Shown: positions 10,671-22,640, numbered from the stretch's first letter. The stretch is 64,000 nucleotides of DNA from Sycobia sp. Sy_11 (GCA_018907035.1 JACCIC010000125.1:248001-312000); one strand, 5' to 3'. Translations and numbers: made by a program. The notes: generated from the sequence alone by a model not told the origin.

Positions 10671-11861
10671 TAATTTATGCAATATATAATAATATGTATT
10701 AAATTTATGCAACATTAAATGTATAATCCATTAATTTTTGTTTTTATTTATCTAAAGAATAGTATTATTTATATGTAATAAATACATATTCTTAAATTAC
10801 TATTTATTGCATAAATAAAAACAAAAATTAATGGATTATTATAAATTTAATTTTGCTCAATTCCTTTCTTTTTTCCTTTTTTCCGTGTTTCAAATGTCCA
10901 TACTCATTAACTTAAATTTTATCATTAACTAAAAATATCCTATAAATTCCTTATTTGCCACTCCACTCAATATGAAGAAAAATTTCGTCTATAATTTATA
11001 CAATTTTGCTTTATAAAAATTTAGCCGTTAAGGTCAGTATGTATCCGTCCAACGTTCCTAAATAATAATTGATTGTATTTGTACTGTCGCCTAAATAGAA
11101 TATTCCCTTTATATTTTAAAATAATAAGGGAATGGAAACTCTTAAAATTGGTTTAATTTCTAATTGATAAAATTTGGTCATTGTAATGATAGTAGTAATA
11201 TTTGAAATGATATTAAACTTTAATAAAATATGAAGTAATTAGATTCGTCATAATACTCAATGGGTAAATACTGTAAATTTGATAAAATTTTGAAACGTTT
11301 GAAATATTTAATAAAATTAAATTATAATTTATAAAAATTAAAAATAATCAAATTGTAACAATCAAAAACTGGTCAAAATAAATAAGATTTTGTACAAATT
11401 TCGAATTGCTTAATATAATATATTTTACTTAATCTTTATAATTTATAAATGGAATTTAAGTAATAAAGTAATGTTTTGAAAACTGTAAGGAAATGGAATA
11501 TTTTAATGTAATTGTCCTATTTAATCTTTGAGACGAAAGATGTGGAAGATTTTGAATATCATAATTAAAATTTGTAAAATTCGACTATTTGTTTATAATA
11601 AGTTGCAAAATTAGTCATTTTTATGGTTCGTAATAATAAAGCGACGATTTATTTAATTTTAAGTATAACGATTTGAAATTGGAAAATTTCGTAATTTGTT
11701 TATAATAAGTTGCAAAACTAGTAATTTTTTTGTTTCGATAATAGTAAATAGAAAGATTTAGTAAATTTTGAGTATAAGAATTTCAAATTAATAAATATTT
11801 TTATTGGTCTTACAGTTCAATTAAATCAATCGAAAATAATACGTAATAATATGAATATCAT
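9977..11861. other. AT-rich intergenic sequence, no gene
   Basis: It contains a (TA)n tract at about 10,622-10,668 and the perfect inverted repeat described separately. No coding family was recognised. Confidence 0.5.
10723..10839. repeat. 29-bp perfect inverted repeat (hairpin)
   Basis: The arm at 10723-10751 (ATAATCCATTAATTTTTG...) is the exact reverse complement of 10811-10839, around a ~59-bp AT-rich loop. Imperfect pairing continues outside ('attaaattta'). It may be a small foldback or MITE remnant. Confidence 0.7.
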
Positions 11862-12301
11862 ACTAATTTATAAAGACAAAGCGTGTTTTTGTATGTACAC
11901 GCTAACTGAAAAAACTACTCAACCGATAGTTCTGAATTGACATATAGATTCTATATTATCTTCGGAAGGACACAGGCTGTTTTTTATTGAAAATCGTTTT
12001 ACTTTCATCCACAAATTAAGTTAATAGTTTTAACAATCAGTTTCACCAGCGGCCACTAAGTGTCGTCTTGAATCGCGAACATCAACTCAAAATAGTCCGT
12101 TTAAAGTATTAATATCAGGCCAGCTCAAACGAATGTTTATATCCGACTTTAGGATTCGTATCTTAAAGAAGGTGTGACGTTAGTCGGTATTACCCTTTTT
12201 GTTCTTCAAGTTAATCTGACACTACTCTCACAACTTATGGATATCTTGATTTTTGTAAATTTTATTTTCTATTACGTGGGAAAATCACTCTTTCGTTCTC
12301 T

Positions 12302-12389
<88 letters not shown>

Positions 12390-12711
12390 TTCTCTGTCTT
12401 CTTTTAGAAAATAGTTTTATATGCCAAATGATACTAAAGAGAGTTTGTGATGACAAATTATATTTTTGTTTTTATACATTATATTAATTTCAGAATTGTG
12501 ACAAGAGATTATTTTTTTTTTAGTTTGAACAAGAGAAATGATGGCAAAATAGGGTTCTTTACCAACAACCTCGAAACTATGTATTTATAAATAAAACATA
12601 TCGTCACTTCTGCATAAAAAGGTAATATCCATCGTCTGCTTAAAAAATATGCTATGCGCATACAAATATTTTGCTTGAATTTCAGTTGGCACCACTATGA
12701 AAATATTCACG
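11862..12711 (+). mobile_element. HINE-like repeat copy 1 (Helitron/Helentron type)
   Basis: It begins 'atactaatttataaagacaa' and ends '...aaaatattcacggta'. Homologous copies lie at 50,665-51,475 (+), 53,311-53,940 (-) and 55,005-55,570 (-). The start resembles the 'ATACTAATaTTATAAAG' start seen on many insect Helitron derivatives, and related copies adjoin AT microsatellites and a central minisatellite, as in DINE-1/HINE elements. There is no Rep/helicase coding. An internal (CT)n tract lies at 12,306-12,379. Class assignment is tentative; the repeat family itself is certain. Confidence 0.55.
12306..12379. repeat. (CT)n microsatellite in HINE-like copy 1
   Basis: This is a CT tract of about 74 bp at the same internal position as the shorter (CT)n at 51,076 and the (GA)n at 55,098 in other copies. 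It is a family-specific expandable tract. Confidence 0.95.
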
Positions 12712-13835
12712 GTAGAAGTAGTAGGTTATCCGTAGAAAATGAAGTGAGACGGAATGCGTGTTCCAACAGGGCCGAGAGTGACTTGATCAAAAGAGAATTA
12801 GAGCTAATAAAGAGAGAAAGAGACCTATTAAAAAGAGAACTAGAGGCCATGCGCATGGAACAAAAGAAGTTGCGATCGTCACCAAGTACAGTAAGTCAAG
12901 TAAATACAGATCCGTTCTCAGAACTGAGAGCGTGTAAAGATCTGTTATGTGAATTTGATGGAAGTGAAAATATGTTTAAAAGATGGAAACAACAGGTGGA
13001 TTTGTTGCGCGCAAATTACGAATTCAATGGAAGTACCATGCGAGTACTAATCAGCTCGACGTTAAAAGGACGCGCGGCAGAATAGTTCCATTCTATGCTT
13101 GAGAAGTTGACACTGGGTGTAGAGAACTTACTTATGGAGAATATGTTCGACCGTCAACCATCGAAAGTCGCCTTGCGGAAAATCTTTGAAGCTAGATCGA
13201 GGAAAGGTTCAGAAACTTTTATGGATTATTACCACGACAAAGTGATTTTGGCTAACAAAGTGTCGGTCGTTGAAGAGGAAATAATAGATCATTTGATTGA
13301 TGGCATTAGTGACTTAGTATTGCAAAATCAAGCTCGTGCAGCGCGGTATACTAGCAAGGAACAATTATTGGGTGCCTACAAAGACATCAGTATAAGTAAA
13401 AGAATTGTTGTTCGGGGGACGTACATACGTTCAGAAGGGCAGGTTCCGAAATTGACAGCCTGCGGCCGGAAAAACGGAAAGATATTTGCTGCTGTAATTG
13501 TCAAGGATCAGATGTCGATCAAGTGCAAAAATCCAAGAGGCGAAAGAGGTTTTCTTGCGCTGCAATTCACCATCACATTGAATACAGGACTGTCCGTAAG
13601 GAAGGCCAGCACCAGCGACATAGAACTTTATGTATTACCGAGTGAAACAATGTCATTTGCAATGTTATTCGGTCCGGATTTTGTTTCGTCCCCAGCCGTT
13701 GAAGGTAATCTGTCCATATTTAAAGAAGCTAATGTAAATCCGAGGGATAAGGACATCGATTTTATTAACCAAATTATGAATATTATTTATTTAGAGAGTC
13801 CATTATGTGTAAGAGAAAAAAATCAATATAAATGA
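12712..13835 (+). pseudogene. Gypsy-1 gag and protease-region remnant
   Basis: The reading frame that opens at 12654 borrows its first ~20 codons from the HINE-like repeat; gag-like sequence starts near 12712. A coiled-coil segment of repeated KRELELIKRERDLLKREL precedes a capsid-like part (FDGSENMFKRWKQQVDLL). A stop at 13083-13085 breaks gag, which continues from 13095 (KIFEARSRKGSETFMDYYHD). After about 13,440 the frame enters a protease-linker-like region without a clear D-T/S-G triad. Gag would form the particle shell in a live element. Confidence 0.72.
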
Positions 13836-13984
13836 AAACTTAGATTTTAAGATAAAGGCGAAGATCGAGAACTCTTTTCTGCATGATTACTGTAAAACGT
13901 TTTGAAGTAAGCAAGCCGGTAAAGAATTTTGAAATGGACATTAGTTTGAAGCAAGAATAGCTTATCATTTTTAGACTGCGACGA

Positions 13985-15020
13985 ATGGCTTTTGCAGATA
14001 CGGAAAATTTACAGATTTTGCTGGATAATTTAATGGTGAAAAATGTGATCTGTCTAAGTGCATCTGCGTACGCAAACCCGATTGTGTTAGTTCATAAAAG
14101 GAAAAGTGAAATTCGATTATGCGTTGATTATTGTGCATTGAATAAAATAACAGTAAAAGATAATTTCCACACACAACTTATTGAAGATAATATTGATCGC
14201 CTTAAATATAAGAAATACTTTACGGCGCTGAATTTTAAAGATGGATTCGTTTATGTAAAAATATCTGAAGAATCAATCAAATATACTTCCTCTGTTATAC
14301 CATTAGGACAATTTGAATATTTACCCTGTCCATTCGGGTTACCAAACGGGCCAAAAGTATTTATTAGATTTGTTGCAAATATATTTGCGTCATTAATAAA
14401 AGAAAATCGAGTGTTATTATACGCAGATGATATTTTGATTGCGACTAGTACCTTAGAAGAGTACTTAAATATATTAAAAGAGGTCTTAAGGTTGGCAGGA
14501 AAGAAGCACTTGCAGTTTCGCCTTGATAAATGCTCATTTGTACAGACTGCAGTTGATTATTTAAGTTATAGGATAGATGAAAATGGCATTCGTCCAAGCA
14601 ATGCAAATGTTGAATCTATTATACAATATCCGTTACCGCGGAATATAAAAGAAGCGCATAAATTTATAAGCTTAGTTAGTTATTTTAGAAAATTCATACA
14701 AAATTTCTCAATAATTGCAAAGCCAATATACGATCTACTTAGAAAAAGTTCCACCTTTACTTTTGGACAAAAAGAAAAAAATACTTTCGAGCAATTAAGA
14801 AACTGTCTAGCAAAATCGCCGTTGCTTATAATATACTCACCAAGACATAAAACAGAATTGCACTGCGATACAAGCGTGGGGTTTAAAGCGGATTGTTACA
14901 GAGACAGTGCGACGGGATATGAAAACCTGTGTTTTATTTTAGCCAATGGACAACGGCCGTTCAAGCAAGGTACAATAATTTCAAGTTAGAATGTCTAGCT
15001 GTGACATACACGCTTAAGAG

Positions 15021-15082
<62 letters not shown>

Positions 15083-15480
15083 TATTGGAGAACTATGACT
15101 ATGAAATTTTGCATCGGCCGGGTACGCGAATGGAGCACGTGGATGCACTTAGGAGGTGTTATGCGATACTGGTAATAGAAGGTAATTCGTTGGAACTATT
15201 GATAAGACAGAACCGCGACGAAGAAATTATAAAGATACGCGAGCAATTAGAGAAAAGTGAGGACCGATGGTTCGAGCTTCGCGACGGATTAATATATAGA
15301 AAGGATAAAATGCGTGGATTATTGTTTTATGTTCCTGAGTCTATGGAGGCTAATGTAACGCGCGCGTCTGTCATGATGATCTTGGGCATGTAGGGACAAA
15401 AAAAGTTATAGAGCATAAATTAAAAGTTTATTGGTTTCCGAATATGAAAGAAAAAATAAATATTAGATGTAGGTCGAAAA
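13985..15480 (+). pseudogene. Gypsy-1 pol: RT, RNase H, integrase zinc finger
   Basis: RT spans 13985-14850 with LCVDYCALNKIT, the PFGLPNGP block and LLYADDILIA (YADD at residues 146-149). Motif A reads FTALNFKDGF, where the family has Asp at the Asn, so RT is inactive. RNase H starts at ELHCDTSVGFKA and shifts frame near 14,940. A (TA)n/(TG)n tract (about 15,022-15,081) replaces part of RNase H. The frame resumes with YEILHRPGTRMEHVDAL, then the integrase H2C2 finger region (GLIYRK; HDDLGHVGTKKVIEHKL) up to about 15,480, where PLE-2 interrupts it. Confidence 0.85.
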
Positions 15481-15575
15481 GATAGCGCCACCGATTAATT
15501 AATGTAACTGTAGCTTCCAATAAAATTGATTACATAAATTGTATAAATAATATATTAAATGATGATAGTACTTAT

Positions 15576-17030
15576 TTGAAGATTGGTAATCCACATATCA
15601 TTCAGCTACAAAATAATTTGAAAGAGTTATTAAATAATTGGAAAAGAAATGAATATATAAATGATACTACATATAAGTATTTACAATGTGAAAATGGAAC
15701 TGTAGCAAAATGTTATGGGCTTCCCAAGATTCATAAAGAAAATCTGACATTTAGAATAATAATATCTTCCATAGGTTTTCCAACGTATAATATTGCTAGA
15801 TTTTTATCTAATATATTGGTTAAGATAGTTGGAAGAACTAGTTCTTATATTAAGGATAGTTGGTGTTTTTACAATGAAATGAAAGATATTGTTAGTCCGA
15901 AAAACTAAAAATTAACAATGAATGAATTTATTAAAGCAATTAATTTGGTTTTTAATAACACAATTTTTTCATTTGATAATAAATTTTATGAACAAAAATA
16001 CGGATGTCCAATGGGGTCGCCTTTGTCACCGGTTATAGCTAATTTAGTTATGGAAAAGTTGGAAAGTATAGCCTTGTCAAAATTGCTTTTTGAACCAATG
16101 ATGTTTAAGAGATATGTTGATGATATCTTTACAATTGTTCCGGAAGTTTTTGTGGATGAAATGGTGGATGTTTTTAATTCTGTACATGACAGAATTAAAT
16201 TTACAAGGGAGGTGGAGGTTAATAGTAAGTTAAGTTTTCTGGACATTAATGTCATTAGAGGCAGTAATAATAAGGTGAAACTTAATTGGTACAGAAAGCC
16301 TACTTGGTCAGGTAGGTTTTTAGATTTTAATTCACACTACCAATTCGGAAACAAAATTGGAGCATTAAAGAGTGTCATTGACAGAGCAATAAAATTGTCA
16401 CATAAAGATTTTAGACAAAATAATTTACAGATAGTAAGAGAAACTTTCATTAATAATGGTTATCCAATTCAATTTATTAATAGATTAATTGCTGAGAGAT
16501 TGTTGGACATTTATAATACCGAAAATAAACATAGTGCAGGAATTGATTTTAACGGAGGCAAAATTATTGTCTTGCCATATGTTAGAGGATAGTCTGAAAG
16601 AATTCAAAGAAATTTTCGGAAATATAACATTCAAATTTTCTTTAAAAATATCAATAATTTGAGTAGATTGTTTAATAATTGCAAAGATAGGGATGATTTA
16701 TGCTTAAAATCAGGAGTTGTTTACAAGATTAATTGCACGGTTTGTGATAAATATTATATGGGACAAACAGGTAGATATTTAAAAAAGGGAATTTATGAAC
16801 ATAAATATAGTTTACGTAGCTCACATATTACTTCCGGTTTAAAAGAGCATTGTTTAAAGTTTTTACATTCTTATCATTTTGTGAATGTGGATATTTTGGA
16901 ACATGGTATTAATAATAAGTATAAACGGGAGAGTCTTGAAAGTATTCACATTTTCAGGAATCGAAATAATGTGAATTTAATGTTAGAGTCTGGTAGATTG
17001 GACAGTGTTTATCATTCCTTATTAAATTGA
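15576..17030 (+). pseudogene. PLE-2 RT/GIY-YIG polyprotein, broken
   Basis: Frame 15576-15908 holds the N-terminal RT fingers (CYGLPKIHKENLTFRI). A deletion of about 110 bp at 15,908 removes motif A (the SLDVVSLFTNVP block in PLE-3) with its catalytic Asp. Frame 15918-16592 retains GCPMGSPLSPV and an intact RYVDDIFTIVPE. A stop after LPYVRG at 16,590 separates the GIY-YIG domain (16659-17030), whose signature reads DKYYMGQTGRYLKK. Loss of motif A makes RT inactive. Confidence 0.88.
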
Positions 17031-17131
17031 TTGGTTTTGGACAATTTGTGTAGAGGGGGAATTTATATTTAATTCACTAAATTTGGTGCTGGGGATAGGT
17101 ATATATAGATTAGAATATAAGGTTTAGTTTA

Positions 17132-17171
17132 GTCCCTGATGAGGAGCCGTAGCGAGCTCGAAACGTTGGAC
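17132..17171 (+). ncRNA. PLE-2 hammerhead ribozyme motif
   Basis: It is identical in layout and sequence to the PLE-1 motif: GTCC, CTGATGA, GAGC/GCTC stem-loop, GAAACGTT, GGAC. Cleavage is predicted after the GTT. Confidence 0.72.
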
Positions 17172-17185
17172 AAGTCTTCAATCAG

Positions 17186-17257
17186 GTGAGGGCGTTGGGG
17201 ACAGTCAGACAGCACTTTACTAACAAAGAATTTTTTCAGCTAATATTTTATTTTCAG
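17186..17257 (+). other. putative intron in PLE-2 terminal region
   Basis: The 5' site is GTGAGG (GTAAGG elsewhere), the branch is TACTAAC and the 3' site is TTTTCAG; length 72 bp. Confidence 0.55.
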
Positions 17258-17529
17258 ATTAGTCTAAGGGGGTGAATGTAAACAAGGACATTCTAACTGT
17301 CATTATAATTCTACTTTAATTTTTAATTTAATTTTTATTTTTAATTTTTATTTTTTTTTTTATTTATTTTTATTTTTATTTTTTATTTTATTTTTAGATT
17401 GAATTGATTGGACTGTAAGACCAATAAAAAAAAATTTATTAATTTGTATATGGGCAGTCGACATAAGTACAATTAAATCGTATAGTATATGATGACATCT
17501 GGAAACAGTATAACCTATTAGTACCTCTA

Positions 17530-18690
17530 CCTTTTGCTAGCATCACTTAGTTTTCATCGTGTTAATATGTCAAGTTTTGAGCCAAGTAAGCGTCATTTGC
17601 GGGAATTATTAATTTACTTCTTTCATTTAAATCAATCTGCATCTGAATCATATCAGCTACTCATAGAAGCATATGGTGATGTTAATTTGAGTGAGAGAAG
17701 TTTTCGGGAGTGGTTCCAAAAATTGAAAAGTGGTGATTTTCACGTGGATGATAAAACTTGCAGTGGAAGGCTCAATGTGTATGATGACACAGAATTGGAA
17801 GCTTTACTGGACGAAGATTCGGGCCAAACTCAAAAAAATCTTGCACAAAGTTCGGAATGACTCAGCAGGCTATTTCACAACGTCTCAAAACCCTGGGTAT
17901 GGTCGAAAAGCAAGGAAATTAGACTCCTTACAAACTGAAGCTAAGAAACGTCGAGCGTCGCTTATTCGCTTGCGAACAATTGCTCAAAAGGCAAAATTGC
18001 AAAGGATATCTACATCGAATCGTGACCAGAGACGAAAAGTAGATTCACTAGGACAACCCAAAGCGTAGGAAGTCATGGGGTAAGCCCGAGCATGCCTCCA
18101 CTTCGATGGCCAAGCCAAAAATTCATGGCAAGAATCTAATGCTGTGCATTTGGTGGGATCAGCTTGGAATAATCTATTACGAACTACTTCAACACAATCC
18201 AACCGTCACCGGGGAACGTTATCAACAACAGCAGATGCAATTGAGCCGAGAATTGAAGATTAAATGTCCACAATATGCCAAAAGGCATGATAAAGTAATT
18301 TTTCAGAATGACAACGCTCGACCACATGTTTGAAAAATCGTAAAGGAAACGTTAGAAGCACTGAATTGGGACGTCCTACCCCACCCGCCATATTCAACAG
18401 ACATTACTCCTTCAGACTACCACTTATTTCGGTCAATTACTCGTGGTCTGGCTGAGTAGAACTCCACTTCTTATGAGGAATTGAAGAAATGGGTCGATTC
18501 GTGGATCGCATCAAAAGGCGAGCAATTTTTTTGACGGGGTATCCACTTGCTGCCCGAGAGATAGTCAAAAGTAGTAGAAAGTGATGGGCAATATTTTGAA
18601 TGACATTCTTTGTACCTTTTTTTTATAATAAATTCTTATTTCTTTATAAAAAAAAACGGTGGAAACTTATTTGTACACCCAATACTTACC
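17530..18690 (+). mobile_element. mariner element, decayed
   Basis: A mariner transposase remnant is followed at 18,655-18,690 by 'cggtggaaacttatttgtacacccaata', a recognisable mariner 3' terminal inverted repeat read outward. The matching 5' repeat is not visible before the transposase, so the 5' end is lost or changed. It lies directly after PLE-2 within the interrupted gypsy integrase. Confidence 0.75.
17567..18600 (+). pseudogene. mariner transposase pseudogene
   Basis: It would be a cut-and-paste transposase with an N-terminal paired-like DNA-binding domain and a DD34D catalytic domain. The N-terminal part (17567-17860) shows SERSFREWFQKLKSGDFHVDD and ELEALLDED. A frameshift or stop follows near 17,857. 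Later blocks are HRIVTRDEK, LMLCIWWDQLGIIYYELL, FQNDNARPHV and HPPYSTDITPSDYHLF, so the three catalytic Asp positions survive, but stops interrupt after DEK, after RPHV and near GLAE. The end is near LLPER and DGQYFE. Confidence 0.88.
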
Positions 18691-18747
18691 CAATACATTC
18701 AAAATTGCTTAAGTGCGTAGAGTTTTCTCCGTGAAGTAGCAAAGGTG

Positions 18748-19545
18748 AAGGTTTTACCCATAGCATAGATAAAGAAAGCTTACCCTTATAAACGATCCCT
18801 GCGGATTACTCAGGTCCATTTGAAAAAACAGGAAAGGGATTCAAATATATTTTGGTAGTAATAGACGCTTTTACAAAGTTTATAAAATTATATGCGTGTA
18901 AGTCTACTGCGTCAAATGAAGTTATAAAATATTTTTCCGAATTCTCTTGCGTCTATAGCAAACCTCGACGGGTTATAACAGATCGTCGCACAGCATTCAC
19001 GTCGGAGCTGTTCGAAAACATCGGAATCAATTGAATACGTTTTAATTGCAGTTGCGACCCCCCGAGCTAACGGTCAAGTAGACAGGTTGAATCGAGTAAT
19101 AACACTGATGTTAGTTAAACTTACAGATATGTCAAATAAATGGGATAATGTAATTGATCAGGTTGAATTTGCTTTAAACAATACAGTTTCACGTGCGACA
19201 GGAAGCTGTTCGAGTTAATTATTATTCGGAATACGGCAACTAGGAAAAGTAAACGATGAAATAAAATTCGTTTTAGAAACTGAAACCAATCGAGAACGAA
19301 AAAAAGCGCATTGATACAAAGTAGGAAACTACGTCCTGGTAAAAAGTGTGGACACAACTGTAGGTGTAAATAAAAAGCTAATACCGCAATATAAAAGTCC
19401 GTACGTGGTAGAAAAAGTATTAGATTACGATCGATATTTTATTACGCACATCGAAGGATTCCAAGTCACGCAGATGCTTTACAAAGGTGTTATTTCACCG
19501 GATCGAATGAAATTGTATGAGAATTAAGTTGTCTTTGATTGTATT
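18748..19545 (+). pseudogene. Gypsy-1 integrase core and C-terminal remnant
   Basis: The integrase resumes after the nested insertions. ADYSGPFEKTGKGFKYILVV and IDAFTKF (first catalytic Asp) are at 18,806-18,890, and RVITDRRTAFTS (second Asp) at about 18,970-19,010. After GIN a stop and frameshifts break the frame, so the third acidic residue cannot be placed. Weak downstream matches (KKLIPQYKSPYVV-type, 19,370-19,420) fit the C-terminal chromatin-binding part. It would insert element cDNA into chromosomes. Confidence 0.8.
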
Positions 19546-19656
19546 TCATAATATTAAAAAGAAAAAAAAGTTGTAAATTGTGTATATAGGGTGAGAAATG
19601 TGTGTTGAATGTAAAATGTGTATGTGTTGAGCTCAACTTTAACCGGGACGCTAAAA

Positions 19657-19892
19657 TGTCAGAATGACCGAACTGTATGGATTGAATTAATCTAATTACA
19701 TCAAGCAAGGTTGTGCGTGCCTCATACTAGTAAGAACTTGTCCTGCCCGAGCAGAGACCCGGGCAGGGAAACTCTCCCCGACAACCGTTCGGAGCGGCTA
19801 GCGGTAATAAGGGGAAGTGCCATCACGAGCAATGAGCTAAGTGAAAGATATGAGTGCGGAGAGTTTGTTCTGAGAAAGGAAAGTGAACGGTA
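19657..19892 (+). mobile_element. Gypsy-1 3' LTR, left part
   Basis: The LTR start TGTCAGAATGACC follows a purine-rich 'ccgggacgctaaaa' likely polypurine tract. It continues to the PLE-3 insertion site. The right part at 23,123-23,236 ends in TTTTGACA, giving TGTCA...TGACA termini and a reconstructed LTR length of about 350 bp. No 5' LTR is available for comparison, so the boundary is inferred from termini and position after integrase. Confidence 0.6.
19880..19892. repeat. 13-bp target duplication, left copy (PLE-3)
   Basis: AAAGTGAACGGTA at 19880-19892 repeats exactly at 23110-23122, immediately outside the two ends of PLE-3. This fixes PLE-3 as one insertion event. Confidence 0.85.
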
Positions 19893-20213
19893 AAAATTAA
19901 TAAATATTTTTTTTTTATTGGTCTTACAGTCCAATCAATTCCATCCAAAAATAAAATAAAATAAAAATAAAAATAAAATAAAAATAAAAAATAAAAATAA
20001 TAATAAAAAATAAAAAATAAGAATTAAAAATAAAATAAAAAATTAAAATTAAAAATAAAAATTAAATTAAAAATTAAATTTAAATTATAATGACAGTCCT
20101 TGTTTACATTCACCCCCGTAGACTAATCTGAAAATAAAATATTAGCTGAAAAAATTCTTTGTTAGTAAAGTGCAGTCTGACTGTCCCCAACACCCTTATC
20201 TAATTGAAGACTT

Positions 20214-20253
20214 GTCCAACGTTTCGAGCTCGCTACGGCTCCTCATCAGGGAC
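20214..20253 (-). ncRNA. PLE-3 hammerhead motif, 3' copy
   Basis: On the minus strand the same GTCC-CTGATGA-GAGC/GCTC-GAAACGTT-GGAC arrangement is intact. The adjacent intron donor reads ATAAGG rather than GTAAGG, so splicing of this copy is doubtful. Confidence 0.72.
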
Positions 20254-20354
20254 TAATCTAAACCTTATATTCTAATCTATATATACCCATCCCCACCGCA
20301 AAATTTCGTAAATTAAATATAAATTCCCCCTCTACACAAATTGTCCAAAACCAA

Positions 20355-22640
20355 TCAATTTAATAAGGAATGATAAACACTGCCCAATCTACCAGACTCT
20401 AACATTAAATTCACATTATTTCGATTCTTGGAAATGTGAATACTTTCAAGACTCTCCCGTTTATACTTATTATTAATACCATGTTCCAAAATATCCACAT
20501 TCACAAAATCAAAAGAATGTAAAAACTTTAAACAATGCTCTTTTAAACCAGAAGTAATATGTGAGCTACGTAAACTATATTTATGCTCATAAATTCTCTT
20601 TTTTAAATATCTACCTGTTTGCCCAATATAGTATTTATCACAATCCATGCAATTAATCTTGTAAACAACTCCTGACTTTAAGCATAAATCATCCTTATCT
20701 TTGCAATTATTAAACAATCTACTTAAATTATTGCGATTTTTAAAGAAAATTTGAATGTTATATTTCCGAAAATTTCTTTTTATTCTTTCAGATAATCCTC
20801 GAACATATGGTAAGACAATAATTTTGCCTCCGTTAAAATCAATTCCTGCACTATGTTTATTTTCGGTATTATAAATGTCCAACAATCTCTCAGCAATTAA
20901 TCTATTAATAAATTGAATTGGATAACCATTATTAATGAAAGTTTCTCTTACTATCTGTAAATTATTTTGTCTAAAATCTTTATGTGACAATTTTATTGCT
21001 CTGTCAATGACACTCTTTAATGCTCCAATTTTGTTTCCGAATTGGTAGTGTGAATTAAAATCTAAAAACCTACCTGACCAAGTAGGCTTTCTGTACCAAT
21101 TAAGTTTTACCTTATTATTACTACATCTAATTACATTAATGTCCAAAAAACTTTACTGACTATTTACTTCAACCTCCCTTGTAAATTTAATTCTGTCATG
21201 TACAGAATTGAAAACATCCACCATTTCATCCACAAAAACTTCTGGAACAATTGTAAAGATATCATCAACATATCTCTTAAACATCATTGGTTCAAAAAGC
21301 AATTTTGACAAGGCTATACTTTCCAACTTTTCCATAACTAAATTAGCTATAACCGGTGACAAAGGCGACCCCATTGGACATCCGTATTTTTGTTCATAAA
21401 ATTTATTATCAAATGAAAAAATTGTGTTATTAAAAACCAAATTAATTGCTTTAATAAATTCATTCATTGTCAATTTTGTATGCAAATTAATTTCATTCCA
21501 CTTTTCCTGTATAATATCATTTAACAACTCTAAAGGTACATTTGTAAACAAAGATACTACATCCAATGAAATCATCTTGTAGTTTTTCGGAATAACAATA
21601 TCTTTCATTTCATTGTAAAAACACCAACTATCCTTAATGTAAGAACTAGTTCTTCCAACTATCTTAACCAATATATTAGACAAAAACCTAGCAATATTAT
21701 AAGTTGGGAAACCTATGGAAGATATTATTATTCTAAATGTCAGATTTTCTTTATGAATCTTGGGAAGCCCATAACATTTTGCCACAGTTCCATTTTCACA
21801 TTTTAAATACTTATATGTAGTATCATTTATATATTCATTTCTTTTCCAATTATTTAATAACTCTTTCAAATTATTTTGTAGCTTAATGATATGTGGATTA
21901 CCAATCTTTAAATAAGTACTATCATCATTTAATATATTATTTATACAATTTATGTAATCAATTTTATTGGAAGCTACAGTTACATTACCTTTGTCGGCCT
22001 TTTGGAAGATTATATTAGGGTTATTTTTCAAAAAATTTTTCGCGGTAATTAAATCATGTATAAAATTACTATTTAAAAAATTATCAAATTTATTTTCTCT
22101 TTTAAAATTACTAATGACATTAACCAAAGATGCCCTACATTCCTTTTTTACTTCATCATTTAAACCAAAAAGATTACTTTCAACCTCCGCGATGATTTCT
22201 TTGATCGGGAGATTATTTTTACAATATAATATTCCATGTTTGGCACCTTTAGACATGATGTTTATTACTTCATTTGGTATCTCCTTGTCAGTTTTTTTTT
22301 TTTTTTTTTTTATGTTATTTAACGTCGCTTTATTTATGCTTCCAATTATCGATGCTAATCAGCGACGGAGGTCTATGATGTGTTTGTAAACAAAGCACAT
22401 GTAAATAATTACAGCGGTGCCTGTATCAATCGGCCGAGACCGGGATTTGAACTCGGATCACCGAGTTAGTAGTCCTTCGCTCTAGCGATCGAGCCATCGT
22501 AGGCCTCTCCTTGTCAGTTAGATTCTTAAACCAATTTTTATTGTTTGCATTGTTAAATTGATAGCTTTGAAATTGTTTTTTATTTCTTAAACATTCAAAT
22601 TTCCTTTTTAATGTTTGTCTATTAATATATTTTGTCTTAA
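20355..22640 (-). pseudogene. PLE-3 RT + GIY-YIG polyprotein, one stop and a SINE
   Basis: The best-preserved Penelope ORF in the window encodes about 690 residues once the SINE is discounted. The N-terminal part (22,640-22,520) is basic; the frame resumes after the SINE into MSKGAKHGILYCKNNLPIKE. RT motifs: ADKGNVTV, YGLPKIHKENLTFRI, SLDVVSLFTNVP, GCPMGSPLSPV, RYVDDIFTIVPE, all with expected acidic residues. A TAA at 21150-21152 replaces a Leu codon between VNSQ and SFLDINVI. GIY-YIG follows (VVYKINC, DKYYIGQTGRYLKKR) to the stop at 20355-20357. No upstream ATG is clear because the body starts at the inverted repeat. Confidence 0.9.
22292..22505 (-). mobile_element. tRNA-derived SINE inserted in PLE-3
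   Basis: On the minus strand the unit begins GGCCTACGATGGCTCGATCG, with an A-box-like segment, then a B box GAGTTCAAATCCC, then a unique part and a terminal poly(A) of 18. It is about 214 bp. TCTCCTTGTCAG flanks it at 22280-22291 and 22506-22517, a 12-14 bp target duplication. The tRNA-like head lacks a normal 3' acceptor end, so it is a pol III SINE, not a tRNA gene. Confidence 0.82.

Larger units (their letters stand above)
15501..17480 (+). mobile_element. PLE-2: Penelope-like element inside Gypsy-1 integrase
   Basis: It has the same family and orientation as PLE-1. It begins at about 15,501 ('taatgtaactgtagcttcc'), slightly longer at the 5' end than PLE-1, and ends after 'tatatgggcagtcgac' near 17,480. 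It contains RT, GIY-YIG, hammerhead (17132-17171), intron (17186-17257) and T-rich tract. It splits the gypsy integrase together with the mariner that follows. Confidence 0.9.

Noticed and set aside
22430..22505. Possible tRNA gene (B box GTTCAAATCCC)
   Set aside because: Poly(A) tail, target duplication and a non-tRNA 3' part show a tRNA-derived SINE.
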